From Raphanus sativus (Eukaryota > Streptophyta > Magnoliopsida > Brassicales > Brassicaceae): 64,000 nucleotides of DNA. Both the position numbers and the translations under genes were made by a program. Position 1 is the first letter of the stretch. Each line of letters opens with the position of its first letter. The DNA lies in the NCBI RefSeq assembly GCF_000801105.2, contig NC_079514.1, forward strand, positions 47,868,515 to 47,932,514, given 5' to 3'. This document shows positions 1-12,189 of this stretch, piece by piece. The notes below the pieces were generated by a model, which saw only the letters and a program-made list of their open reading frames with translations, was not told where the DNA came from and did not search any database.

Positions 1-847
1 ACTACAAGTAATTTTAGACTTTGCTAACTCATATGTTAAAGAAGTTATAGTTAGGGACACACCCCAAATAGAAATCTTCACATATTACAAATCTACCAAA
101 TAATATCAAACTTTCGTTGGTCTCGAGGATGTTTACATATCACATTCAACTCTAAGAAACAAACAACATTGGAAAATACTTTGCAAAATATAATTTTAAA
201 ATGAGAATGAATAATTGATGGACAGCACAATGACTATAGAGTGGAGAAAGAAGCCAATGCGAGATATAACCCACCACATGGTGATGACTAATGAGTGTTA
301 CGTAGTTTGATACATTTCATATTAAGCAACAAAACATAATGCATTAATGTCAGTCTTCTACCCTTCCTCACGTGATACCTTTGACCTTTCTTCATGAGTG
401 AAAAAGATATCAAACTCATTTTCTCGGATCTCTTACGCAAGAATGCACCGCACATTCCAACGTATTTGGATAACTCCTTCTAAGAATCGTTTTAACCAAG
501 TAAATGGATATATATATATGTCAAAAAAACCTACATGGATGTCAAAAAAAAAACTTCCTATATGAAAAAGTAGTAAAACGATCGAAGTCTCATAAATAAT
601 TTTGGATGCTTTCTGTTGATATCTCAAATTTAAAAGGACAAACATTGCACATATAAAATTTTGAACCAATCTGTTTATTCACTAATTAATTTTAAATCTA
701 ATATTATTTCAAAACTTTATTGTTTGTCTCAATTATATATAATGTCCCGAAAAATATATAATTGGTCACAAAAATGGACCAATAAAAGTTATCGTTTCGA
801 TTGAACGTGTTAAAATCTTTTATCAAAAAATTAAAAAGACAAACATT
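1..847. other. AT-rich intergenic DNA, no gene seen
   Basis: No reading frame with codon structure, no splice pattern and no clear terminal repeats were seen. The one longer minus-strand frame (433-669) is low-complexity and matches nothing I recognise. The sequence leads directly into the CACTA element. Confidence 0.5.
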
Positions 848-1665
848 AATCACTACAAGAAAAAAGAGATATTGTTACGACTTTTTGAAACTGAAGTTTT
901 TAGTCACATATTTGTGACATAACAGACACTGATTTATGACTAATCTTTTATGTCAGAAAACAGTAGCTATTTGGTCACAATATTGTGACAAGTTATGTCG
1001 TAACCAAATTATGTCACATTTAGCGACGTAAATATGACAAAAATAAATTAGACAAAAAATGTGACATAATTGTAACTATATTTATCGTTACCATAGCAAC
1101 AACATATGTGACTAAATGCTATGTCTCCATTTATGACGATATATAAACTAAATGTTGGTGATCAATGCATTGAAAACGATAACAAATAAAAAATGTCGTA
1201 ACTTTTAAAGCAAAATTATTTGGGTGATCTTGCAAGGTTTATTTATGTTGCTCCAGTTTTAACCATGGTTTATCCATTTTTCTTTTGTGGTTGAATACAA
1301 AACTTTAATTCTATGCACTAATCCCTAAATTTAAACCCTAAACTTAAACTTACATACAAAACAATTAATTTGATCTTTTAAAATTTAGAAATTAATTCTT
1401 AAACTTTAACTTCAAACATATATTTTAAAAATTTAAACATATATACTCCAAACACTTAATCTCAAATCATATAAGTTAAGTCCAAATCTCAAATATATAC
1501 CCTAAACTATATCAAACCATATATCATAAACTTAAATTTCAAATATAATATTTTAAACTTAAACTCTAAATCTTCAATAGAAACTCAAAATTTATTCTCT
1601 TAAAATATTTAATCCCAAATTTTTAAACTCAAACTGTTAACCTTACATATACTCCAAACCATATA

Positions 1666-1849
1666 CAGTGAAACCTCTATAAATTAATAATGTTGGGACT
1701 ACACCAAAAATATAATTTTTTATTAATTTATAGAGATTATTAATTTATCGAGATAGTAATTGAACCAAAAACTCAATTTGGAACTATGAAATTATATTAA
1801 TTAATAGAGATATTAATCTATCGATTATTAATTTAAAGAGGTTATACTG
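1666..1849. mobile_element. Emigrant-like MITE (pogo/Tc1-mariner), nested in the CACTA element
   Basis: The left end reads CAGTGAAACCTCTATAAATT and the right end is the inverse of CAGTATAACCTCTTTAAATT. A TA dinucleotide flanks each side (1664-1665 and 1850-1851). These termini resemble the Arabidopsis Emigrant family, which uses a TA target. At 184 bp it is short for the family, so it is probably internally deleted. It lies inside the CACTA element and must have inserted after it or travelled with it. Confidence 0.75.
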
Positions 1850-2667
1850 TATTTGTATATCTAAAGACATTAAGTTATATCACATACTTCAAACTATTTT
1901 AAAATATTTTCTAAATTTTAAACTTAAACCTCAAACTCCAAATCATATATCATAAATTCCATATCTAAATCTATTTTTCATTTCTAGAACTATATAACAT
2001 GTACTCTAAATGAAGTAAACTTGTAATTTTAATTAAAAAAAAATTTTGATCGACAATAAAACTTATAATAAACATTAAAACTAAAGAAAAATTAGAAACC
2101 AAAAATTTCTCGCTGTTCAAAATGAAATTAGAAACAAGAATTCTAAAACAACTAAATAAAACTTATTGTCAGTTGAGAAAATAAAGTATAACAACCAAAA
2201 AAAATCCTATTGGCTGATTCGGAAGCACGGGGATCAAGCTTTTCACCGTCGGATGAGACTGGATCCGATGGACCAAAGCTGTTCCTTTTCTTCAGATATT
2301 CATACATAAGCTTTCTTCACTGCTGGCCTCAACATCTCCTCTCTTCTCTTTCGTTAGAAGATCTCTGCTCCATGTCTCTCCACCCTCGCAAAATCTCTGC
2401 CTTCATCTTTCTCCATCTTCTCTACCGCCTCAGTTAATGGTGGTCTATTATAAGTTTGACTTCCATCATCTCTCTTCTGCGTGGCATTGATTTTGGTGCA
2501 TGCTGAATGAGTGGTCTCTCTGTCTTTTGATGAATCCTCTTCCTCCATTTGATATCACGCTCGCCGTCTCCCCACCACTCTACCACGGTTCAACATATCT
2601 CTCTCTGTCTCTGTCTTTGTCTCTCTCTTTGATCTGATATTTGTTTGTTTTTGGTAAAGGAAGGTGG

Positions 2668-2853
2668 AGGATGCAGAAGAAGCTTGATGGGGGAGGATGC
2701 AGAAGAAGCTTGATGGGGGAGGAGACATGACCAGCCGTGGTCGTAGTGGCTACTGTGTGGCGGAGGCAAGGCGAGGCAGGCATGGCCGCTTATTTTTTAG
2801 GGTTGATTTTTTTTTTATCATTTGGTTTAGTTTTTTTTTTATCATTTGGTTTA
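2668..2853. repeat. Two short direct duplications in the CACTA core
   Basis: A unit of about 27 bp containing GATGCAGAAGAAGCTTGATG occurs twice in tandem near 2669-2725. A unit of about 26 bp (a T-run followed by ATCATTTGGTTTAG) occurs twice at 2804-2853. Small tandem duplications like these fit replication slippage within the element. Confidence 0.7.
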
Positions 2854-3904
2854 GTTATCTAAACCGAATTTTATTTTAAACCAATTTCATTTTGTAAACC
2901 GATTTATATTTATTTCGATTTATAGATAGTAACCAATTGAAACTGAGATGTTATTATTACTGTCGTACTTTGTGACTTTTAATTATGATAAACTAATAAC
3001 ATGATGAGTCTTAAAAAATACAGAATTTTTGTTACGCAATTATAGTAACGGATAAATATCATTTCTTTAGTCATTGATTATTATGTTTTGTGACTAATTT
3101 TTTGTTTATAATAGGCTACAAAATTAAGATATTAAATTAGTTATAAATAATGACGGTTTGGGACAATATATAATGTCAGTATTGGTGACGGTAAAAATAC
3201 TATAATGTCGTCAATATTAGCGACATTTTGTGACAATAAATCCGTCACTACGAGTGACAGAGTTGTCACAGTAAACAGTCACAAATTAAGACTGTTTGAG
3301 ACCATTTAATAAGTAAGAAATTGCTACAATTATGTTACTAATATATAACGTAACTATGTGTGACGATTTGTTACGAAAAATTTAGTCGCAAGAAATTGTG
3401 ACATTTTTTTGTTACTCCAAAACATTTGTGACACACGTATTGCAACCATTAATAATTGGTAACAAAAACGTAACAATGATGATATTGTTACGAATTATTT
3501 CTTATTGTGATGGAAAATTTCGTCACAATATTCTCATTTTTTTGTAGTGAATATATAATAAATTTGGGTTAATCCACTTATCGCTGATTTATTTTCATTT
3601 GAAAATTTAGAAAACTTAACATTTTCAGACATTCTAAATGGTCATATATATGTATTTTGTAATGTTTAGACTGTATCATTTGTACTAAAATATTTATGTC
3701 TTTTTATTACATATTACCACAATATTTTTTGTTTTTTTTTCACTTATACGATATTTAAAATCTATTTTACTATGTTACATATTATTAAATTGTTTTAATG
3801 TTTGTAAGCTTTGTGGAGGGAGGGCAAAGCATGTCGATGCCAATATTAGAGTGGACCTAAAAACAGATAGAAAAGGAAGATGGGATCCAGACTGTTCTCT
3901 CAAA

Positions 3905-3914
3905 TATAAATAAA
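3905..3914 (+). promoter_or_regulatory. Candidate TATA box of the aspartic protease gene
   Basis: TATAAATAAA lies about 115 bp upstream of the start codon at 4030. The sequence between them is A/C-rich, as plant leaders often are. Confidence 0.5.
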
Positions 3915-4029
3915 ACCCACTCTTCATTTTATAATCTTATTACTTTCTACACACTCATTCATCAGTCACTATATAAACACACACTCACAAACACTAAAAC
4001 CCACAAGATCAAATCAAGATCCAAGAAAA

Positions 4030-7000
4030 ATGAGAACCCAACTCATCTTTCTACTCATCTCTCTCTTAGCCTTGAACTCTGAATCACTAAACTGCTATGA
4101 AAATAACCCACGAGGCCATCCCTCAGATCTAAGAGTGTTCCATATTAGCAGCCCTTGCTCTCCATTCAAACAACCAAACACTGTCTCATGGGAAAAAACA
4201 CTCCTTAAAGACAAGGCTCGTCTCCAGTACTTGTCAAGCCTCGCCGTAAAATCTTCGGTCCCAATCGCCTCGGGACGTGCCATCGTTCAGAGCCCGACTT
4301 ATATCGTGAGGGCTAATATCGGGACACCAGCTCAGCCCATGCTCGTGGCTCTTGACACTAGCAATGACGCTGCTTGGGTTCCTTGTTCTGGCTGTGTTGG
4401 CTGTGCTTCCTCTGTTCTCTTTGACCCTTCCAAGTCAAACTCTTCCCGCACTCTTCAATGCGAAGCTCCTCAGTGTAAACAGGTATATAGTTAGTATCTA
4501 TTTATTACCCTTCAAATACATTAGATATACTGTACACGCCTTTGTGGACGTAAAACAGATTTTTTTTTTTTCAAATCAGAACGAATCTTATAAAAATAAT
4601 TTGATATTAAATAAATAAATATTCTTATAACTATAACGAATTTGATATTTAATATTCTAATTTTCCATATTCTTATAACGAATTAGCCAAATTTTATAAA
4701 ACTAAATTTGATATTAAATAAATAAATATTCAAAATGCATTTAGTTTTTGATACTCACTACTTTCTTTTGGAAAAATAATCCCTAATAGGAGTACTCTTA
4801 CTCAACTTTTACTGTAAAACGGAGTTTGCAGTAAGATATTTTGTAATCATATTATATTTTATATTCTATAATGGAAAATGAGATTACTCCATGTAAAAAG
4901 TGATATTAGTCTAAAGAATAATAATTTTATATTTACTCACGATTCCACTCAAATATAGAAGATGATTGGAATGATACACAACTTCATTATATAATTACAC
5001 TATTTTGGAAAAGAAATAATGTAATACACTGGAATTGGAGATATGCTCTTAGGATAGGATTCTTATTCGAATTTTGTTTTCGCAAAACAAGAAAACCAAA
5101 CCGAAGGACCACTCATGTTGGACTCTAGTGTTGAATATACACACAAAGATGTGATGTGAACTTAATTTCGGCTTTGTTATAACACCATCATCCAGAAGTC
5201 TACGATAGTCACGGGTTCTTATGTCACGGGTATTTTTTAATACAGTATAGATTCGTTCCTTTATAGATAATACCGACTAGTAGGGCAAATTTTACTGTTT
5301 GATATATATTATGTGTCTATAACGCTGGTTAGTGTTTGTTTGCTTACATGTTAAAGAGAAAACATAACACATAGGGAGGCAGTGTTTAAGGAGGGGATCA
5401 GCTGACCCCCTTTTTTTAAAAAAAAATTGTTTTTATTTAAGAAAAATTTGACCCCATTAAAAAAAAATTTGTCTCCACTAAAAAAATTGACTCCAGTACG
5501 AAACGTTTCTGTCTCCGTTCTATTACCGCATTCTATTAATGCATCATAACCAGATCCAAGATGGACAAAACAGTTATTTATCGAAGTGCGTTGTTAAAGT
5601 ACGAATATTCTTTTTTTTGCAGGCTCCAAACCCAACGTGCACCGTAGGCAAATCATGTGGTTTCAATATGACTTATGGTGGATCAGCCATCACAGCATCT
5701 CTGACACAAGATACACTAACACTAGCCAATGACGTCATCCCAAACTACACTTTTGGTTGCATCAACCAAGCCACTGGAACATCGTTGCCAGCGCAAGGAC
5801 TCATGGGTTTAGGTCGTGGTCCATTGTCTTTAATCTCACAGACACAAAGTCTTTATATGTCCACGTTCTCGTATTGCTTGCCTAATAGTAAGTCCAGCAA
5901 CTTCTCGGGATCGTTGAGATTGGGACCTAAGTTTCAACCACTTAGGATCAAGACAACTCCATTGTTGAAGAACCCTAGGAGGTCCTCTCTTTATTATGTT
6001 AACTTGGTCGGGATTCGTGTCGGGAATAAGATTGTGGATATTCCTACAAGTGCACTCGCCTTTGATCCGGCCACAGGAGCTGGCACCATCTTTGACTCTG
6101 GTATTGACTCCTTACATTCTCTCGGACAATGCAGTTTACTAACAATTGTTTCAAAAAATGGACAGGCACTAACCAGACATTTATATGAGATTATTGCTTA
6201 GGCGGAATCAATTTTTTAAAAAAATAATTTCGTTCATGACCGATTCACTGTTTAGGTGCGCGTATTAATGCTGCATCGATATATATATTTTTTAGAAAGG
6301 GTTTGCATCGATTTTTAAAATATTCCATTTGTTTCGTATTACTTGTCGTTCTAAATTTATCCACACAGATTAAGAAAATATTTAATTTTACATATTTCCA
6401 AAATAAAAATACTATTACCAATAAACTTAACCATATATCAACCAATAAAAAAATAGAATAAAGAATATTGTCAATAAATTTTGCATTGAAAACTAAAAAT
6501 GATACGTATTTTGAAACAAAAAATTTTCTTTAGAACGACAAATAATTTGAAACGGAGGGAGTAGTAGATTAATGATTAGGTGGGATATAGACGTGGTTCA
6601 GATTGATTTTTTAAAAAATTGTTTTAGAAAAAGTGTCATTAGTTACCAATTTGCCTTTTAGACGGGTTCTTTTAGACTCTGTTTAGACCGATTTTTACAA
6701 TAACATTTTAAATGTACATGCGCAGGAACGGTCTTCACGAGGCTAGTTGAACCAGCTTACCTTGCCGTAAGAGATGAGTTCAGACGACGCGTCAAGAACG
6801 CAAACGCAACATCACTCGGAGGTTTTGACACTTGCTACTCCGGCTCTGTTGTCTTCCCACCTGTCACGTTTATGTTTGCGGGAATGAACGTGACTCTGCC
6901 TCCGGACAATCTTCTCATCCACAGCTCCTCCGGCAACACCAGTTGCCTCGCCATGGCCGCAGCTCCGAACAACGTAAACTCTGTCCTTAACGTTATCGCT

Positions 7001-7081
7001 AGTATGCAGCAGCAGAACCACCGTGTCCTCATCGACGTACCCAATTCCAGGCTCGGCATTTCCCGTGAAACATGCACCTAA
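4030..7081 (+). CDS. Nepenthesin-type aspartic protease (At3g54400-like), three exons
   Basis: Predicted secreted A1-family (pepsin-like) aspartic protease of 428 aa, close to the length I recall for Arabidopsis At3g54400. Exons: 4030-4482, 5623-6100, 6726-7081; both introns are GT-AG and the reading phase is kept. Residues 1 to about 20 form a hydrophobic signal peptide, and residues 20-85 look like a propeptide. The first catalytic motif is DTS at 109-111, within ALDTSNDAAWVPC, and the second is DSG at 309-311, split by intron 2. Cysteines just after the first motif (CSGCVGC) are typical of nepenthesin-like plant enzymes. DTS in place of DTG at the first site is common in this plant subgroup. 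Both introns carry transposon sequence. The physiological substrate is unknown. Confidence 0.93.
5370..5520. repeat. Probable DNA-transposon remnant in intron 1 of the protease gene
   Basis: A palindrome-like GGGGATCAGCTGACCCC is followed by A/T runs and repeated GACCCC/GTCTCC/GACTCC blocks, a texture common at hAT-like transposon ends in crucifers. No target duplication was found, so the boundaries are approximate. Confidence 0.35.
6323..6561 (-). mobile_element. Stowaway-like MITE in intron 2 of the protease gene
   Basis: The right end reads AAACGGAGGGAG followed by TA, the inverse of the Stowaway terminus CTCCCTCCGTTT. The left end is a diverged partner (TTCCATTTGTTTCG) preceded by TA at 6321-6322. 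The inner arms contain matching TTGTCGTTCTAAA and its complement. A length of 239 bp and the TA target fit a Tc1/mariner-derived MITE. Confidence 0.8.
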
Positions 7082-7146
7082 TTAAAATATAAGCGTGGTT
7101 GTGTTTTTGTACTATCTATCTATCGCGTTTTGAACTTCTTGAGTTT

Positions 7147-7460
7147 GGAAACAATATAAATTGAAGATTTTTGTGTGTGTTTGATTATCAACATTATCGG
7201 TTACAGGTGTTGCCATTGAGTGCTATAAACTGCAGGCTCTTCTACATAATGCGAATTAAGACTAATGTAACTAATGTATGATGAAACATGAATGATTTTT
7301 ATAAATTAATATAAATGTATGTTGAAGCATGAATGAATTTTGTAATGTATGATGAAGCATGAAACAATATAAATTAAAGTTTTTTTGTGTTTTGATTATC
7401 ATGTCAATCCACCGTAAATTTCTCTTGTTATTCTCATTTACAAGTGTTGCTTACGTTAGT
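7147..7460. repeat. Diverged tandem duplication of the protease 3' flank
   Basis: A segment beginning GAAACAATATAAATT and ending near a TTACA(A/G)GTGTTGC block occurs at about 7148 and again about 212 bp later. Between them, shorter repeats of AATGTATGATGAA(A/G)CATGAA occur. The duplication covers the probable 3' UTR and polyadenylation region. Positions 7460-7866 hold nothing else that I can identify. Confidence 0.65.
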
Positions 7461-7876
7461 TACAAAAAAAAGTGTCGCTTTAAGTTCTGACACAAGTGAA
7501 AGTACAATGTGCTACTCAGTGATGCAAGTAACTAATGGAGAGGTCAGAGATGGACAGGAAAACACAAGACAAAAAGATTCCAAATGAACTTTCATGGAGT
7601 GGAGTAAAATTCAGCCATAGTTTATGAGTTAGGTTGGTCCATTGGTTATGATTGCTTTATATAAGTAACTTTTTGTTTTACACCAATTTTTTCATTACTA
7701 ATTTTAAACGATTACAATACTAATAGCAACATAGTACACACAACGATGTGCAATCCGATAGACCAAAACCCCAACATATAGTTCAAAGGTAAATCAGGAT
7801 ACAGACACAAACTTCAAGAAGTTTGATGAAACGTTATGAAAGATATTAAATTACCACTTGTGATCCAATTTAATAA

Positions 7877-8970
7877 GAGAAAATGGTCATTTAAATCACG
7901 AATTTTTAAATTTGGTTGAAAAAACCACGAACTTTTATTTAGACCATTTAAAGCACCAACTTTCATTGACAAATCATTTTAGCCATAATCTTCTATTGAC
8001 CATATCATTTTAGTCCTATCGGTAGTCAACAATAATACTAGTTGACTAACAGTAGGTCTAAAATGACTTTTAAAGTTTGTGATTTTTTTGGTCCAAATAT
8101 AAATTATATAATTTTAGAATAAATTATTTAGTAGCTATAACTTTCTATAAAAATAAATATTAAATAAATAAAATATAATTTTTATTATTTTTTTCAAATG
8201 AAAATTTAAATAATTTTCATTATGTTCTAAAATAATTAGTTAACATATCATTAGTTTAATAATTACTTATTAAAAAAATTATAAATAATAATTATGTCAG
8301 TTTTGTAACTATCCATAGAGTTTGGATTTGCCAAAGTTAATATCTTTTTTTGACAAATTATATAAATAATTTTTATTATTATTTTTATGGTTATCAAAAA
8401 TATAATTTCAATATTTAATATTTAATCTTTTTGAAAAACACTGATTTATATTTTTGCCAAAGAGACATCAACTTTGACAATAAAATTATGAAAGATAATC
8501 CAAATTCTATCAATAGTTACAAAACTGACATAATTATTCTTTATAATTTTTTAATCAATAATTATTAAACTAATGATATGTTAACTAACTATTTGCTAAC
8601 AAAAAAACTAACTATTTTAGAATATAATGAAAATTATTTAAATTTTCATTTGAAAAAAATAGTTAAAATTATATTTTATTTATTCAATATTTAATTTATA
8701 AAAAAAATTCTAGCTACTAAACAATTTATTATAAAAGTTAGATAATTTATATTTGGGCCAAAAAAATCATCAACTTTAAAAGTCATTTTAGGCTTACTGT
8801 TAGTCAACTATAACAGTTAACTAATGATAGGACTAAAATGATATAATCAATGGAAGTTTATGACTAAAATAACTTGTCAATGAAAGTTAGTGTTTTAAAT
8901 GGTCCAAATGAAAGTTCATCTTTTTTTTCAAACAAATTTGAAAATTCGTGATTTATATGATAGTTTTCTC
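7877..8970. mobile_element. Mutator-like foldback element with very long inverted arms
   Basis: The element begins GAGAAAATGGTCATTTAAAT and ends with a diverged inverse. The inverted arms extend over most of its 1,094 bp, so the two halves could pair as one long imperfect hairpin. The flanks carry a perfect 10-bp direct repeat AATTTAATAA (7867-7876 and 8971-8980), which fits the 8-11 bp target duplication of Mutator-like elements. No transposase is encoded. Confidence 0.82.
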
Positions 8971-8980
8971 AATTTAATAA

Positions 8981-9370
8981 AGAGTCAAACCACACTTCTA
9001 AATTTTCAAATAACGAACAATTAATCATAATGATAAGTACTATCGCAACACTATCCAAAACCTCAACTCTCTCTGAACAAAAATCATTGCATTTACGGAC
9101 CCCAAGTGGACCATCACACAAGATAACAAAAGTATAAACTTTTCCAGTTTTGGGTACTGGGATAAGGTTAGTTCTTACAAAGAGGACACATTGTTCTTTG
9201 ATATAAGTAACTATCTTTCATTATTTGCAACATAAAAAGAAGAAGTCGAGGAAAATGTCTTCCCAAACAGTAATGGTGGACACTTTGTTCTTTGATGCCT
9301 TGATGGTGCAGAGAGTGGTCATGACTACTAGGCCCACCAACCTGCCTAAGCTTGCCAGAGTAACTAGAGC
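8981..9370. other. Short intergenic stretch, no assigned gene
   Basis: A short frame at 9225-9458 begins in this stretch and runs into the LTR of the next element. It has no recognisable domain, and I treat it as spurious. The sequence around the retrotransposon target (GAGCAACACCAATGG once the insertion is removed) looks like repetitive DNA. Confidence 0.35.
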
Positions 9371-9375
9371 AACAC

Positions 9376-10688
9376 TGATGCAGATAAATATTTGGAATAT
9401 TTCCATTTATCTTATTATTTATTTTATAAAATATTTGATAATTATCTTAATGTTTTAAAGTTTTATGGTTTTCTTATATGTAGTCTTTTAGACTCTATGG
9501 TTGTAGGAATTTATGATGATTTAAGAAAAAAAGTTTTCCAGAAGAGGTTTTGATAAACCACTGAGAAGAGTATTCTCAAACCCTAAAGAGGTTTTTATAA
9601 ACCACTGTGAAGAGTATTCACAACTCCTAAGAGCTTTTAATTAAGCATTGTGAAGAGTATTCACAAACCCTAGTTTCCGGATATTCGTGGAATAAACGGA
9701 TCTAGTTCTATCCCTAGAAGTTTCCGCTACATCAGTTGGTATCAGAGCCAAACGGTTCTATTATCTTGATCGCAGATGTATCTACAACAACAACCACTAG
9801 CTGAGATCTTGGAAAAGCTTAAACAAGATCATATCTTGGAAAAGCTTAAACAAGATCTCAACAAGATTTATAAGAAGTTAGAACAAGATTTCTGCACGGC
9901 ATTAAATAAGTTCGATGAGGCATTAAAAAAAAAAGCAGCACGAGCTCAAGATGTGCAGTTTGATGATGATGATGACGAGGAGAGATTTATCGAAGAAGAT
10001 ATTTGTGTTGTCGACTCTGTCAATAAAGATGAAGTTTGTGCAAAATTCGGACGGGACGAGATCTGTGTAAAGTCTGTGCAGAACGATTTTCGTGCAAAAA
10101 TAGGGCGAAGTTGTATTGATGAAGATTTTGGGCAGAATCTTAATTATCTGTTATGTGCAAATTTTGTGCAAAAACGGATTTTTGAAGATTCAAGTTACAA
10201 TCGGATTCGTGCAAAAATCGTGCGATACAGGCTATTGAAGATTCGAGGAAGAGTTTTTCTTGGAAAACGTTCTGGATTCGAAGACTATGATCAAGATTCG
10301 AGGACGAATCTTCTCCAACCCGGAGAGAATGATGCAGATAAATATTTGGAATATTTCCATTTATCTTATTATTTATTTTATAAAATATTTGATAATTATC
10401 TTAATGTTTTAGGGTTTTATGGTTTTCTTATATGTAGTCTTTTAGACTCTATGGTTGTAGGAATTTATGATGATTTAAGAAAAGAAGTTTTCCAGAAGAT
10501 GTTTTGATAAACCACTGAGAAGAGTATTCTCAAACCCTAAAGAGGTTTTTATAAACCACTGTGAAGAGTACTCACAACCCCTAAGAGCTTTTAATTAAGC
10601 ACTGTGAAGAGTATTCACAAACCCTAGTTTCCGGATATTCGTGGAATAAACGGATCTAGTTCTATCCCTAGAAGTTTCCGCTACGTCA
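9376..10688 (+). mobile_element. Non-autonomous LTR retrotransposon, gypsy-type deletion derivative, with intact LTRs and target duplications
   Basis: Complete element: left LTR 9376-9734, right LTR 10330-10688 (both 359 bp, TG...CA, about 8 differences by eye), flanked by AACAC at 9371-9375 and 10689-10693. The primer-binding site TGGTATCAGAGC (9737-9748) is the usual complement to the 3' end of plant initiator tRNA-Met. A purine tract GGAGAGAA (10322-10329) abuts the right LTR. The internal region is only 595 bp. Its frame from 9776 gives about 185 aa: a lysine/glutamate-rich helical start like a gag N-terminus, an acidic run, and near the end a DSRTNLLQPGEN stretch resembling the C-terminal tail of gypsy polyproteins. 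This suggests a deletion joining gag start to pol end. There is no protease, reverse transcriptase or integrase. Confidence 0.93.
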
Positions 10689-10693
10689 AACAC

Positions 10694-11080
10694 CAATGGA
10701 CAGAACTCCATTTAGAGTTCTCAGAACATCAGCAATGGTGTAAGATAATTTAATCTCTCCAACAAAGATAAATATTATGATAACTATATATATCTTTTAA
10801 TATTTTAAATAATTAGAGCATTTAGAGTTTGATACATGGTTAAAGTCTTTTGCCAATTTTTTTTTGTACAAGAGATTCTACCTTCCTTTTGCATTTATTT
10901 TCTATTTATTATCTTTAGCTTAAATTATGAGAAACTCACAAAATTTAACCAGTGCACATGCTTTTAAAATACAAAATATTGATTTTTAACAAAATTTAGT
11001 TAACTAATTAAAGTCTATTTATTTATTTGAAATTTAGCCAATACAAGCCAGCATTTGGATCATGAGTTTTTTATGAAGTA
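10694..11080. other. Intergenic DNA between two mobile elements
   Basis: AT-rich, with no gene signal. The first 60 bp, rich in GGAGTTCT/GAACTCC-like blocks, resemble a degenerate repeat also visible near 11785. Confidence 0.4.
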
Positions 11081-11083
11081 TAA

Positions 11084-11695
11084 GGGCCTGACTGGTGTAA
11101 CCGCAGCGGTTGCGGTTGCGGGAGTTTGCGGGTGCGGGTGGTTGCGGTTTTAAGCGTTTTCTAGAGATTTGTACGACTGGTACAACTGTTAGAAATTGTT
11201 GCGTTTGCGGGACTCTTATGACTGGTAAACTACCAAACACAACATCTGTTAAATAATAATTTAACAATATTTACATTTTATGTAATTATAAAAATATTAA
11301 AAATCATAATAATATGATAAATATAAAATTTATATTTATAAAATCATATTATTCAATTTTAAAAATTTATAGAAAATATTTAGTTTTGAATTTTTATAAT
11401 ATAAATTGAAATATAATATGAATACATTTTACAATTTCTATTATTTCAATTAAAATTTTTTATTGGATATTTTTAGTATTATTTTTATTTATTCTGTTTT
11501 TAAAGAAAAAAAATTTACCCTCCCGCAACCGCCCGCAACCGCAAACGCTTGCTGGAACCAGCTTTTGATTTTAAGAGGTTCGGAGCGGTTTGAAGCGATT
11601 TGTAGCGTTTTCTGTGATTGTTTCGAAACGCCAACAACCGCTATGAACCGCAAAAGCTGTGTTTGCGGGTGGTAGCGGGAAAACCAGTCAGCACC
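11084..11695. mobile_element. PIF/Harbinger-like MITE, copy 1
   Basis: Terminal inverted repeats are GGGCCTGACTGGTGTAACCG at the left and the inverse of GGTGCTGACTGGTTTTCCCG at the right, with the 3-bp target duplication TAA at 11081-11083 and 11696-11698. The GC-rich ends contain many GCGGTTGCGG-type units; the middle is AT-rich and non-coding. The ends and the TAA target match PIF/Harbinger. A nearly identical inverted copy lies at 56917-57534. Confidence 0.88.
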
Positions 11696-11929
11696 TAAGT
11701 CTCTAACTTTTGAGCACTCTATCTTCTCACTCTTAACATTTTGATTTAATCTTTTAAACATCAGAAACTCACTAAAAACTCCAGGCGGAGTTCTTCTAAG
11801 GAAACATTTGTATTGAACTATTGCTCCACGAAACCGATTTAAACCAAATTTAGACTCCCGCGCTTCCTAACCTACCTTTAAAGTTTTCTTTAAGCTCTTA
11901 GCAGTTTGAACCAAAGTCTTATTTTTTGT

Positions 11930-12180
11930 TGAAGGGCCCAATTCAATCCACTCAGGGTATAATAACGATCGATCCATCGATCATTGATTGAAGAAGGGGA
12001 CTCTAAAGGACATCTCCATCTATATCCCAATCCAATCCAATCCAGGTTTATCCATCTCTCTCTATCTGATGACCTGCTTTCTGAATCGCTATCTGAAGAT
12101 TGTTGTCAATTCGATTTATAGCTAAACACCCATGAATCTACAATCATCTTTTCCTTCACTGCATTGATACAAGAGGATTG
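11930..12180 (+). other. Possible relic of a gene promoter and 5' leader
   Basis: A GGGCCCAATT element (like a TGGGCC site II motif) is followed by pyrimidine-rich leader-like sequence ending CCAATCCAG with a GT just after, which could be a leader exon and splice donor. It could belong to the NCA1 relic downstream; this is inference from position only. Confidence 0.25.
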
Positions 12181-12189
12181 GTAGATTTA

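Larger units (their letters stand above)
851..3549. mobile_element. Non-autonomous CACTA (En/Spm-type) DNA transposon
   Basis: The left end begins CACTACAAGAAAAAAG and the right end is the inverse of CACTACAAAAAAATG; the inverted repeats continue imperfectly for about 30 bp. The 3-bp target duplication AAT lies at 848-850 and 3550-3552, the size expected for CACTA elements. Both subterminal regions (about 860-1200 and 3000-3540) are crowded with short GTGAC/GTCAC motifs in both orientations, as in the transposase-binding subterminal repeats of this superfamily. There is no transposase frame, so movement would need a helper. The core (about 2200-2880) is less AT-rich than the arms and contains two small direct duplications. 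Orientation cannot be set without a coding region. Confidence 0.9.
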
